From: Pseudobutyrivibrio sp. | GTDB lineage: Bacteria > Bacillota > Clostridia > Lachnospirales > Lachnospiraceae | Length of the DNA stretch: 63,074 nt | Assembly: GCF_017471675.1 (NCBI RefSeq) | Contig: NZ_JAFUSK010000026.1 | Span: 1-63,074 of the forward strand | Direction of reading: 5' to 3' | Part shown: in pieces, positions 24,239 to 32,889 of the stretch | How the letters are laid out: the number at the start of each line of letters is the position of its first letter | How positions within the stretch are numbered: position 1 is the first letter of the stretch | Position numbers and translations under genes: made by a program | The notes under the pieces: generated by a model | Database searches by the model: none | What the model was told of the DNA's origin: nothing | What the model saw: the letters and a program-made list of their open reading frames with translations, nothing else

Positions 24239-26417
24239 ATTCTTCTGCATCTTCTTCAGTTTCTTCTATTTCTGGTTCTTCTTCAATGTAATTAGGGTCG
24301 TAAACCTTATACTCATTAGATTCCCTAAATACCGTATTAGAGCTTCCCATCTGGCACACCTTAATGGTATCCCCATTAGCTACATCTCCAATGTTAATTG
24401 ATAGAACCTGTCCACTTTCGTATTTGGTAGGAACCTGCTCTCCATTTACAAATACCTTAGACCATTTGGTGAATTCATCACCGTAAATATGCAGCTTACC
24501 GTTAAAAAAGTAAGCGCTGTCAATTACAACATCATTAACGCCCATTGTAATCTCTGTAGGGCCGTATTTTGTGCCATCCTTGTAGGTGTATCTGTCACCG
24601 TAAAGGATATCATACTGAAGCATCTTAAGGCCGCCCATATAGTCATTGCTGCCGTATTTTTCACCTTCTGCCATCACTCTCTGGTGATAAGCATTAATAT
24701 TGCCGTTGTGAATATCAAGTCTGTTTAAAAACTCTGATACAAGCTGATATGAAGCCAAATCCTGATCAATCTTCTCCATACCAAAGTTGTTCCATGTAAA
24801 GTACTTGGTCTTGTAAAGGTCTCCTGTAGCTACTTCGCTGTCTGTAAGACCCATAGTTGGGAGATGGTCACCAAACATGATAACAAGAGTATCCTCTCCT
24901 CTTGCATCAAGCGCTTCAATATAATTCTTAACAAAATCATCTACATTATAGATACGATTAATGTAATAAGTCCATGCATTCTGCTCTTCCTCTGTCTTAC
25001 CCTTGGCATTAACCTTGATAACAGGGTCTTCCTCAACAGGGTATGTAGGATAAGCACCATGACCTTCTACAGTGATTGTATATACAAAATCAGGCTTATC
25101 ATCCACATCCATGGCATCAACTGTGGCATCAATAAGGATGTCATCTGTAGGCCAGTTGCCAAGTGGTGTGTAATCTGTAATATCAAGCAATTCCTTTGAT
25201 GTAAAGGTATCAAAGCCCATCATTGAGAAGGCGTTTGCTCTTGAATAGAAGTTACCACCATTATTATGAACTACATGGGTGCTGTAGCCATTATCGTGAA
25301 GCACATCTGCGTAAGACTCACAATCAGTCTCCTTGATGATGGTCTTCTGAGGGTACTCACCTGGGCCAAAGAAACTACAGCTCATACCTGTAAGAACCTC
25401 AAACTCTGAATTACAAGTACCGGCACCTACAACAGGAACGATACAATGTCCTGTAGAATAGTTCTGCTCCAATGAATGGATAAATGGGATTGGATCCTCA
25501 CTAGTCTCTAGGAACTCTGATTCCGATACATCATAGAATGATTCAAGCAGCATAACTACTATGTTAGGTTGGGACTTATCCTCTGAAGGAATCTCTATAG
25601 TGTTAACATATGAAGCATCCTTCTTTAAAATATCATCAATCTTGCTCTCAGAATAACCAAATGGTCTATTCATACCTCTATCAAGTACTGATGTTGAAAA
25701 TCCGTATAAATAGCCATAATCCAAATATCCCTGAGCCAGGTTACCAAAGTAAGATGTCATGATACCTGTCTGTCTAAGAAGAATTGTTGATGGATAAAGT
25801 GAAACAAACAATACAATCACAAGTATCAATCTCTGCCAAAATGGCTTTGAATTCTGCTTCTTAGGACCCTTAGCCATGTAGATAGACATAAGAATTATGT
25901 AAATCACCAGGGCAATCACAGATATCATAGCCTGCTCAGCTGAAAAGTAATTAGAATCCTGCATTGTAAGCAGGTCGCTAATCATATATAGGTCTGTATA
26001 ACCAAATGGTGAAACACGATTCAACAAAATGATACAATTTATTATACCGAGGATAATAAATATCATACTGATGAAAACACGCCACCAACCTCTTCTCTTA
26101 CTAAGGAAAACTATTGATAAGGCAACGAATACACAATATGAGTTAAAAAGGTACGGTCCGGTATGGTCTACTACAAATCCCCAGGCTGCTGCAAATGAAT
26201 GTCTGGACATCCACTCCATTATATACACTATGATAAGTGCCAGTGGTATATGCATAGCCAGTGAATAATCGCTCCATAGCATTATCCAGGTCTTGTGGAA
26301 CTTGCTTCCAAGATATCCTTGTACCAGCTTAGAATTACCAAACTTAACAAATGGTTTTTTTATAACTTTCCCCAGCCAGCCAGCGCCGGTTTTAATTTTC
26401 AATAATAATTTTTTCAT
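24237..26417 (-). CDS. LTA-synthase-family sulfatase-fold membrane protein
   Basis: A 726-residue protein. The N-terminal ~230 residues hold about five TM segments, followed by an extracellular sulfatase/alkaline-phosphatase-fold domain. Visible motifs: QPNIVVMLLESFYD (first metal ligand), GAGTCNSEFEVLTG with the likely catalytic Thr, and VIMFGDHLPTMG with the metal-binding Asp-His. The family transfers glycerophosphate or phosphoethanolamine to glycolipids or polysaccharides. A C-terminal beta-rich domain and an acidic Glu/Asp tail (EEEPEIEETEEDAEE) are unusual additions. CGGAGG precedes the start. Substrate unknown; lipoteichoic acid-type polymer synthesis is the default inference. Confidence 0.9.
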   Translation of the reverse strand: MKKLLLKIKTGAGWLGKVIKKPFVKFGNSKLVQGYLGSKFHKTWIMLWSDYSLAMHIPLALIIVYIMEWMSRHSFAAAWGFVVDHTGPYLFNSYCVFVALSIVFLSKRRGWWRVFISMIFIILGIINCIILLNRVSPFGYTDLYMISDLLTMQDSNYFSAEQAMISVIALVIYIILMSIYMAKGPKKQNSKPFWQRLILVIVLFVSLYPSTILLRQTGIMTSYFGNLAQGYLDYGYLYGFSTSVLDRGMNRPFGYSESKIDDILKKDASYVNTIEIPSEDKSQPNIVVMLLESFYDVSESEFLETSEDPIPFIHSLEQNYSTGHCIVPVVGAGTCNSEFEVLTGMSCSFFGPGEYPQKTIIKETDCESYADVLHDNGYSTHVVHNNGGNFYSRANAFSMMGFDTFTSKELLDITDYTPLGNWPTDDILIDATVDAMDVDDKPDFVYTITVEGHGAYPTYPVEEDPVIKVNAKGKTEEEQNAWTYYINRIYNVDDFVKNYIEALDARGEDTLVIMFGDHLPTMGLTDSEVATGDLYKTKYFTWNNFGMEKIDQDLASYQLVSEFLNRLDIHNGNINAYHQRVMAEGEKYGSNDYMGGLKMLQYDILYGDRYTYKDGTKYGPTEITMGVNDVVIDSAYFFNGKLHIYGDEFTKWSKVFVNGEQVPTKYESGQVLSINIGDVANGDTIKVCQMGSSNTVFRESNEYKVYDPNYIEEEPEIEETEEDAEE

Positions 26418-26504
26418 GAATCCTCCGTAAAACCTAAGACAGTATGAAAAAATAGTGATAAAATAAACTTTATTCCGATTTAATATTAATCGAAAGTCTA
26501 ACGG

Positions 26505-26533
26505 ATTATAACACTTTATTTTTTATTAAGCAA
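26505..26533 (-). promoter_or_regulatory. Promoter of LTA-synthase-like gene
   Basis: Minus strand: -35 TTGCTT (26528-26533), 17-bp spacer, -10 TATAAT (26505-26510). Transcription would start near 26498, giving an ~80-nt leader. I cannot pick a good plus-strand promoter for the divergent gene at 26548. Confidence 0.6.
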
Positions 26534-26547
26534 GAAAGCGAGAATAT

Positions 26548-29097
26548 ATGAAATTACAGTTCTATAAAAAAGGCATACCTACCAAAATTATCAAAAGATC
26601 TAGCATATTATTTGCCATTTTTGTGGTTGCAATAATATTTTTTGAGGTTATTACAAATATTCAGGAGCCCAAAGAAGTTTCTAAGCTAAAAAGCCCAACA
26701 CTTCCTGTGGTTTCTATCAATTATTTAGGTGATGCATCAAGTGAACTCCACGGCTATGTTACTAAAATGGACCCTGCATACATGCGTGATGCAATCATCC
26801 CTTTAGATTCCAACCGAACAGTTTCCTTATCTATTGATGCCAAGAATTACGATATCGATACTGTTTCATACGAAATTCGCTCTTTGGATACTCAGCGTAA
26901 TATTTCCAACAACGATTTGGATTTTACCAACGATGATGGTGTATTAACAGCCAGCTTCCAGGCTGAAAACCTTATTGAAAAGAACGAGGAATACCTGCTC
27001 ATCATTACTCTGGCAAACCCTAATAAGGAAATCTACTATTATACTCGTATAATGCAGCCAGATGGTTGCCATGAGGAAGAGATACTGGATTTCGCTCAGT
27101 ATTTCCACAATACGGCCCTTTCAGAAGACACTACAGACCTTGCTACATATATTGAGCCAAAATCCACTGAGAGCAATGATTTGAGCCATGTGGATATTAA
27201 TTCTAACCTGTCTCAGGTTTCCTACGGTAATTTTGATGGAACTCAGTTAGGGGAATGTAATGTGGCGCTTACAGATATCAGCACTAACTACATTAGCCTT
27301 ACTCTTTCCTATTTATTATCAAGAGATAACTCTGGCAAGACAGAATATTACACTTGCTCGGAAGACTACCGTATTCGCTACACAGCCGATAGAATCTACC
27401 TGCTATCCTACAATAGAACTATGAATCAGATTCTTGATGCTGATTCGGCTTCATTTACTGATAATATTCTTACTATCGGTATTACTGATTCCAATTTGCA
27501 ATATCTGTCAAACGAAACAGGTACCATTGTTTCATTTGTACAGAATGGTTCTCTTTTTGAGTACAACCAGACAGATAGAAAGCTTAAGCAGATATTCAGC
27601 TTTGTAGATGACGCTACCGACATCCGCTCTATCTACGACCAGCACCAAATCCTTCTACTAAACATAGATGAAAGCGGTACTATGGATTATGTTGTATACG
27701 GCTACATGAATTCCGGTTCCCACGAAGGAGAATGTGGTATCAACCTGTTCCACTACGATGCCATAGAAGATACCTCTACAGAGCAGGTTTTCATTACCTC
27801 AACAAGCTCTTATCAGATATTGAATGCCAACTTTTCTGAGCTATTATACGAGACTGCTAACAATGATTTTTATATCATGGTAAATGGCACTCTGCTTTAT
27901 ATATCTCTTAACGAGCTAACCACCAAGGAATTGATGACAGGGCTTGATGATGCCAAATATGCAGTATCAGGTTCTCGCAGATATTTCGCATGGATGGATG
28001 AAGACAATATGTCTGACACTATCCACATTATGGATTTAGAAACAGGCTCATCCTTTGATATCAAAGCAAATAGCGGGCAGCTACTGAAGCCTCTAGAGTT
28101 CCTGGATGACGATTTAATCTACGGAACACTTAACAAGAGCGATATCACCACTGATGGTGCCGGCTCTACAATCTATCCTATGTACAAGCTCACTATTGCA
28201 GATGTTTCTTCAGATAGCAGCCGAGAGCTAATGACCTATCAGAAGAACGGCTATTACATTACTGATACATCTATTGATTCATACACCATCTATCTTGATA
28301 GAATTCAGATTGGTGAGGATGGCATCATTACCGCAGCTGAGGGTGACACCATCAAAAACAGCGCCGGTGAACAAAACAAAGCTGTTGATATAGCTTTAGC
28401 CACTGATGATGTTAAGCAACAGGTGGTTACCCTTACCATGACACCACTGGCTGAGGACGAAAAGCTAGGCACTGTTAAATACGATATTACAGGCCTTGTC
28501 CTTGCAGACGAAAGCAGAAATATTTCTGTATCATCCGCAACTGCTTCTACTCAGTACTATGTATATGTAGGAAATAAGGTGGCACTTGCCACAGACGATT
28601 TGCTCTCTGCAATCAGCCTGGCTGATGAGGAAATGGGCATTGTACTTGATAACACTCCTAAATATATATGGAAGCGCGGTGGCAAAGCTTACCAGAACGC
28701 CATTACAGGTATCGCATACGGTTCTAGCGATGCTGAGGCATCAGGTTCTGCCAAGGCTTTATCCGCTATGTTAGTTCATGCCGGGGAAAATGTACAAGTC
28801 CACACTCTATTAGAATCAGGCGAGACGCCTATTTCAATCCTTAGAAAGACCCTTAAGGATTATGATATTCTTGATTTAACAGGAGCTAAGCTTAGCCAGG
28901 TACTTTATTATGTAAGCCAGGGAATCCCTGTTTACGCCTTTACTGGTGAAGATACTGCCGTACTTATAGTAGGCTATGATGCCTCTTCTATCATATATTT
29001 CGACCCTCAGACAAGCAAAAATGCTAAGATGGGCATGACTGAGGCCAGCGAATACTTCGAATCCTTCGGAAACGTATTCGTATCCTATATCGAATAG
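26548..29097 (+). CDS. Membrane-anchored propeller-like protein with degenerate C39-like end
   Basis: An 849-residue protein with one N-terminal TM (about residues 18-37) and a large outside region. Residues ~230-600 are strand-rich, with repeated YxxxL/DxxSG-type segments suggestive of a beta-propeller. The last ~130 residues resemble a C39/papain-like peptidase module: LSQVLYYVSQGIPVYAF, then TAVLIVGYDASSIIYFDP. In active C39 enzymes the VGYD strand is led by His (HxVxVxGYD); here it is TAVLIVGYD, and no catalytic Cys is apparent, so it looks like a pseudo-enzyme or binding module. The ribosome binding site is weak (AAAGCGAG). Divergent from the LTA-synthase-like gene. Function unknown; a wall-polymer or sensing role is a guess. 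Confidence 0.65.
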   Translation: MKLQFYKKGIPTKIIKRSSILFAIFVVAIIFFEVITNIQEPKEVSKLKSPTLPVVSINYLGDASSELHGYVTKMDPAYMRDAIIPLDSNRTVSLSIDAKNYDIDTVSYEIRSLDTQRNISNNDLDFTNDDGVLTASFQAENLIEKNEEYLLIITLANPNKEIYYYTRIMQPDGCHEEEILDFAQYFHNTALSEDTTDLATYIEPKSTESNDLSHVDINSNLSQVSYGNFDGTQLGECNVALTDISTNYISLTLSYLLSRDNSGKTEYYTCSEDYRIRYTADRIYLLSYNRTMNQILDADSASFTDNILTIGITDSNLQYLSNETGTIVSFVQNGSLFEYNQTDRKLKQIFSFVDDATDIRSIYDQHQILLLNIDESGTMDYVVYGYMNSGSHEGECGINLFHYDAIEDTSTEQVFITSTSSYQILNANFSELLYETANNDFYIMVNGTLLYISLNELTTKELMTGLDDAKYAVSGSRRYFAWMDEDNMSDTIHIMDLETGSSFDIKANSGQLLKPLEFLDDDLIYGTLNKSDITTDGAGSTIYPMYKLTIADVSSDSSRELMTYQKNGYYITDTSIDSYTIYLDRIQIGEDGIITAAEGDTIKNSAGEQNKAVDIALATDDVKQQVVTLTMTPLAEDEKLGTVKYDITGLVLADESRNISVSSATASTQYYVYVGNKVALATDDLLSAISLADEEMGIVLDNTPKYIWKRGGKAYQNAITGIAYGSSDAEASGSAKALSAMLVHAGENVQVHTLLESGETPISILRKTLKDYDILDLTGAKLSQVLYYVSQGIPVYAFTGEDTAVLIVGYDASSIIYFDPQTSKNAKMGMTEASEYFESFGNVFVSYIE

Positions 29098-29114
29098 ACA
29101 CAGTCCGATAGTCC

Positions 29115-29195
29115 GCTGGTTACGTCTACAAACATAATAAATCCACGCTCATAAGATTATTCGCTTAGGAATTATTATGTTTGTAGACTACCAGC
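29115..29195. repeat. Long imperfect hairpin element in convergent gap
   Basis: GCTGGT (29115-29120) plus a 17-bp arm starting GTCTACAAACATAATAA (29124-29140) pairs perfectly with 29172-29188 and then ACCAGC (29190-29195), with a 3/1-nt bulge. The loop is 31 nt. It fills the gap between two convergent genes. No T-runs flank it, so it is not a simple terminator; it may be a small MITE- or REP-like element, or an RNA stability structure. Confidence 0.8.
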
Positions 29196-29199
29196 TCAC

Positions 29200-29850
29200 T
29201 TAAAGGCTAAAAATAAATAATAAAATAGCTAGATAATACGTCGCGAGGTTTACGTAGTGGACCGCGCGCTTATTTTTTATGTGGCTAAAATGATAGAAAT
29301 ATAAGAAAAGAATTGTAAAATCACTTATTAAAAATAATACTCCTGCAACCCCAAGTAGTGTTAATCCGTTTAGGGCACATTCTACGGCTTTTAAGGTCAT
29401 AGTTGATACAAAGTAGCAATAGATAACACAAGGGATTAAAAGGGAACCCATGTGCAAATGATACCTTTTCTTCATCCAAAGTAATATCAGGCATGCCACA
29501 ACAGGTGCGATATATACCATCACGCTGGTTCTATTGGTAATCCTGCACATATAATTAAGGAATCCCACATGGCCTAGCATAAAGGCAATTATTCCAAGAG
29601 CTATAAATTGCTTTCGCATATAGGTATTATACAATCCCATCAATATATCCCCTACAAAGCATGCCAGTAGTGCCCATACCAAAAGTCCAAGCTTTGCGCT
29701 GTAATAATAGTTAATAAAGAAAATCACCAAAAAGGAGATGCTACACACCACCTTTAATGGGACATAGTATCTCCTTGAATATCTATTATCACATACAGCA
29801 AATAATGCAATTATTAGTGCTACATAAATAATAGTTTCTGCTATAATCAT
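29200..29850 (-). CDS. YhhN/TMEM86-family membrane protein
   Basis: A 216-residue protein, almost all hydrophobic, with about seven or eight TM helices. The family signatures are present: an acidic residue in FVGDILMGLYN after the third helix, GHVGFLNYM, and a second Asp in FLISDFTILF. Related proteins are lysoplasmalogenases that cleave the vinyl-ether bond of lysoplasmalogens. Plasmalogens are common in anaerobic Clostridia, so a lipid role is consistent but inferred. AGGTGG precedes the ATG. It follows the sortase-substrate gene by 12 bp. Confidence 0.82.
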   Translation of the reverse strand: MIIAETIIYVALIIALFAVCDNRYSRRYYVPLKVVCSISFLVIFFINYYYSAKLGLLVWALLACFVGDILMGLYNTYMRKQFIALGIIAFMLGHVGFLNYMCRITNRTSVMVYIAPVVACLILLWMKKRYHLHMGSLLIPCVIYCYFVSTMTLKAVECALNGLTLLGVAGVLFLISDFTILFLYFYHFSHIKNKRAVHYVNLATYYLAILLFIFSL

Positions 29851-29862
29851 TTTTCCACCTGA

Positions 29863-31554
29863 CTATTCGTCGTCATTCTCCCCTGCCAATATTGCTTCCA
29901 GTTTTCTCTGGTTACCAAATAGAATAGAACCTGCACCAAGTAAGAAGATTGCTATGCAAAGTAGATACTTGTTATCAAAGCCATCTGCTGTCTTTGGTGT
30001 TGTGTCCTTAGTATGACCAGATGATATAGAACCATCACTGCTAACCTTGTAGGTAACTGTGGTAGTTGTCTTTCCTTCTGTCACCTTAAGACCTGTCTCT
30101 GCATATCCATCCACGTACTCAAATCTGACTACATGGTCGCCTGTGGAAAACAGCTTAACAAATCCACCGGTAAATGTAAGGATTGTAGAACCAGATTCCA
30201 GGGTATATCTGCTTGGATCGATTCTAACCTTATCCACAAAGATTCCTGTAAGCTTGTTTAACTCGCCGTTGCAGACAATTTTTACAGGGCCTCCATTGCG
30301 TGCCACTGTCTGATTAGCTCCCTGTGTTACCTGGTAGATACCCTTTAAACCAGCATTTATATTGCTTGTAGCTGTTTTGGCAGCTGGTGAGCTTGAGCTG
30401 CTTGAAGAACTTGATGAGCCACCACCTGATGGTGTTGGTGTTGTACCGTTGGCCTTATATTTAAATGTTACTGTCTGTCCAGTTTTTTCTGAAGTTACTG
30501 TATAATTGCTGCCTTCAAACAATGTATAGCCTGATATAGATAATGGCTTAATAATATCATTTTCCTTATAATTTTGCGTTCTATCTGTATTTGAGCTAAC
30601 CTTTGTATTTCCAGTAGAATCATAATACTCATCTATTACATCTACTAATGGGTCATCTGCTGTAGCTTCTGGCGAGTATATAAATGTAACCGACTGGATA
30701 GCCTCTGAAGTTACACTATAGCTTTTTGGGCTAACTGTGTAACCAGTTCTTGTATTTGGTGTATACGTTGAACCAGCTACTAAAGAATAAGGGGTAGTTG
30801 TATCTTCAAAGCTACTATCGCTGGCCGTTTCAGTTACATTTACAATAACAGTTGTCTCTGGTGTAGGATCATCTGGTGTAATATCAGATTCTGAATAATA
30901 AATACTAATCTTTCTTGATGAAGTAATTCTTGCTAAGAAAAACTGTGATACTGTTGAAGCTGCCTTCTCAGAAGAACCATAACAATATACTACTGTTCCA
31001 TTAGCAGGCCAATCATTACTCTGTGAGCCAAAACTGCTAACTTTGTCTCCACCACCTTCAAATGTTATCGTGCTAACACTACTGCTACTAAATGCATCAG
31101 CTCTTATAGATGTTACTGACGATGGCACAGTAAAGCTCTCTCCTACTCCAGCTGGAACATATATTAATTCTGTACCGTCAGCACTGTATGTTGCCTCTGT
31201 TGTGTCATCAGAAGAGCTAGTGGCATTCAATGAAGCCCCCAGCATCATTCTCATATTATTTCCACTCAAAGGTGTTAAATTATCTTCCTCAAGGGTTGTT
31301 AAATCAAGTGTTGTAGTCTCTTCTCCATCTTTTCCCTCTTCAGGCAACTCAGAAGGTTCTTCAACATCTTTCTTTTCCCCTGTTTCATCTGGAATGTCTT
31401 GTGGAACATCTTCTGGAAGACTCTCTTCTACTAAATTCAAATCTTCATCATCAGCTTCAGACGTTGAGCTACCAAAGAAAGTCACGCCTGTCAAAATGAT
31501 AGACGCGCTAATTAGAATACATCCTGTCTTTTTTAAAAATCCCTTTTTCACCAT
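29863..31554 (-). CDS. Secreted LRR/MucBP surface protein, likely sortase substrate
   Basis: A 563-residue protein. The N-terminal signal peptide (GFLKKTGCILISASIILTG) is followed by an acidic Glu/Asp/Pro linker. Next come a short BspA-type leucine-rich repeat (FTVPSSVTSIRADAFSSSS), two MucBP-like domains (ending VTFIYSP and VTFKYK), a Ser-rich stretch and a beta domain. The C-terminus reads TPKTADG, then a hydrophobic helix and a short charged tail, resembling non-LPXTG sorting signals of the PKT class. A class B sortase gene lies 42 bp upstream. The frame extends to a GTG at 31563, but the ATG at 31552-31554 has GGTGG and fits better. Likely adhesin anchored by its neighbour. Confidence 0.78.
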   Translation of the reverse strand: MVKKGFLKKTGCILISASIILTGVTFFGSSTSEADDEDLNLVEESLPEDVPQDIPDETGEKKDVEEPSELPEEGKDGEETTTLDLTTLEEDNLTPLSGNNMRMMLGASLNATSSSDDTTEATYSADGTELIYVPAGVGESFTVPSSVTSIRADAFSSSSVSTITFEGGGDKVSSFGSQSNDWPANGTVVYCYGSSEKAASTVSQFFLARITSSRKISIYYSESDITPDDPTPETTVIVNVTETASDSSFEDTTTPYSLVAGSTYTPNTRTGYTVSPKSYSVTSEAIQSVTFIYSPEATADDPLVDVIDEYYDSTGNTKVSSNTDRTQNYKENDIIKPLSISGYTLFEGSNYTVTSEKTGQTVTFKYKANGTTPTPSGGGSSSSSSSSSSPAAKTATSNINAGLKGIYQVTQGANQTVARNGGPVKIVCNGELNKLTGIFVDKVRIDPSRYTLESGSTILTFTGGFVKLFSTGDHVVRFEYVDGYAETGLKVTEGKTTTTVTYKVSSDGSISSGHTKDTTPKTADGFDNKYLLCIAIFLLGAGSILFGNQRKLEAILAGENDDE

Positions 31555-31596
31555 AGCTTCCACCCTTAAACTCCAAGTTTATAGACTCTAGTGTTG

Positions 31597-32775
31597 TTAT
31601 TTGACTCTCTTGGCCACAACAAACATTCGTCCATCCTCGGTGTAGGTGTTGCATGTACTGAGAGTCAATATCTTGTCAGTCGCGCTGATATCAATTGTCT
31701 CATCATAAACTGATAAACTTTGGATATTGTCTAAGAACTCTTTGAGCTCGCTACCTGTAACCGCGTTGATGAAATTGTAGTATTTGTAGTTTTCATCGTC
31801 ATCATAGCCTACCGCCGATAAGCCCACTCCTACAATTTCGTACTCTTGCTCCTCATAAAGAGTCTTAAAGATTATCGTTTTATGCGACTGATAGTAATCC
31901 TGTTTCAAGTAACGCTTCAATCCACCAAACATGGTTCCAGAGCGCATGTTGTGACCATATATGATGGTATTGGTAGTCGGATTTACTATGTCACAACGAT
32001 AATCAACGAATAAAGTACCTGCTGTACTATCCTCTCCATAGAAATCCCTTCTCAAATAGTATTCTGGATCACTTGGTGTCTGAACAACAGGGTAGTTGAT
32101 ATCTGTTCCTACCACCTCCAAAATGCCTACCAAATCTGGATTTTCAGCATATAAACCTGTTAATTCTGGAAGAATTTCTCTGTCCTCAGGAGCATAATTT
32201 GTATCCCATGGGCTAGTAATTATATCCTCCGTAATTTCATTGGCTTTTGCTGTGTTACTAGACACATTTTCACTATTTGAGTTCTCTACAGAATCTATAT
32301 CGTCATTTTCATTGTTTATATTAACGTTTTTTTGTGAATTATTAGTGTCCTGAGCGGACTTGACTTCTTCTTGAATTTTGGCGAGACGTCTGGTCTCCAT
32401 TACCTCTTTGATTTCTATTGTGGCATAAATGCCAATAAGAGCTACTGCAAGCCCCACAAAAATAAGGCCTAAGCGCCTAGAACTCTTGGCCTTTGTAGCA
32501 GCCTCTTCGATAAGCTCCCTATCATCAAGTAGGCCAGCGGACTTATTAGCCACAATATCTGCCACATGCTCTGTATACTGAGCCCCAATAGGGCTATTAA
32601 ATGTAATAATACCATCGCGAATATCATTATAAAGGCGCAAAGCAACCTCAGGATCTTGGATATCAAGCTCCTCATTGATGCACTCTATTTTCTTTACATC
32701 CTCTTGGGCTGCACGATATTCATAGTGAGTCTCAAATTCAAACCCGCCTATGATGAACCTTTTTTTCTCCGCCAT
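31597..32775 (-). CDS. srtB: Class B sortase with long cytoplasmic N-terminus
   Basis: A 392-residue membrane-bound transpeptidase. Catalytic residues are visible: His275 in IIYGHNMRSG, Cys375 in LTLSTCNTY and Arg383 in DGRMFVVAKR. The class B features GTLFVDYRC and TMFGGLKRYL are present. Unusually, about 110 residues precede the TM helix (around 103-122, GLIFVGLAVALIGIYATI), so a soluble helical domain lies in the cytoplasm. An Asn/Ser/Glu-rich linker separates the TM from the catalytic domain. Met3 of the longer frame is preferred because AAGG is nine bases upstream. The likely substrate is the next gene. Confidence 0.92.
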   Translation of the reverse strand: MAEKKRFIIGGFEFETHYEYRAAQEDVKKIECINEELDIQDPEVALRLYNDIRDGIITFNSPIGAQYTEHVADIVANKSAGLLDDRELIEEAATKAKSSRRLGLIFVGLAVALIGIYATIEIKEVMETRRLAKIQEEVKSAQDTNNSQKNVNINNENDDIDSVENSNSENVSSNTAKANEITEDIITSPWDTNYAPEDREILPELTGLYAENPDLVGILEVVGTDINYPVVQTPSDPEYYLRRDFYGEDSTAGTLFVDYRCDIVNPTTNTIIYGHNMRSGTMFGGLKRYLKQDYYQSHKTIIFKTLYEEQEYEIVGVGLSAVGYDDDENYKYYNFINAVTGSELKEFLDNIQSLSVYDETIDISATDKILTLSTCNTYTEDGRMFVVAKRVK

Positions 32776-32840
32776 ACACATTTACCTTCTAATAAAATTC
32801 TACCTAATTGTAAATATTTCAGCAAGTCGAATAATCAAAA

Positions 32841-32889
32841 AATAGCTTAGCCAAATCTATAAAATTTGGATAGATTTGGCTTAGCTATT
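32841..32889 (-). terminator. 20-bp hairpin terminator overlapping a stop codon
   Basis: Perfect arms AATAGCTTAGCCAAATCTAT (32841-32860) and its reverse complement (32870-32889), with a 9-nt loop. On the minus strand it is followed by T6. The right arm overlaps the stop codon (32888-32890) of the ATPase gene that it terminates. Confidence 0.9.

Noticed and set aside
29115-29195. Insertion sequence end of the IS200/IS605 type
   Set aside because: A hairpin is present, but no transposase fragment is found on either side.
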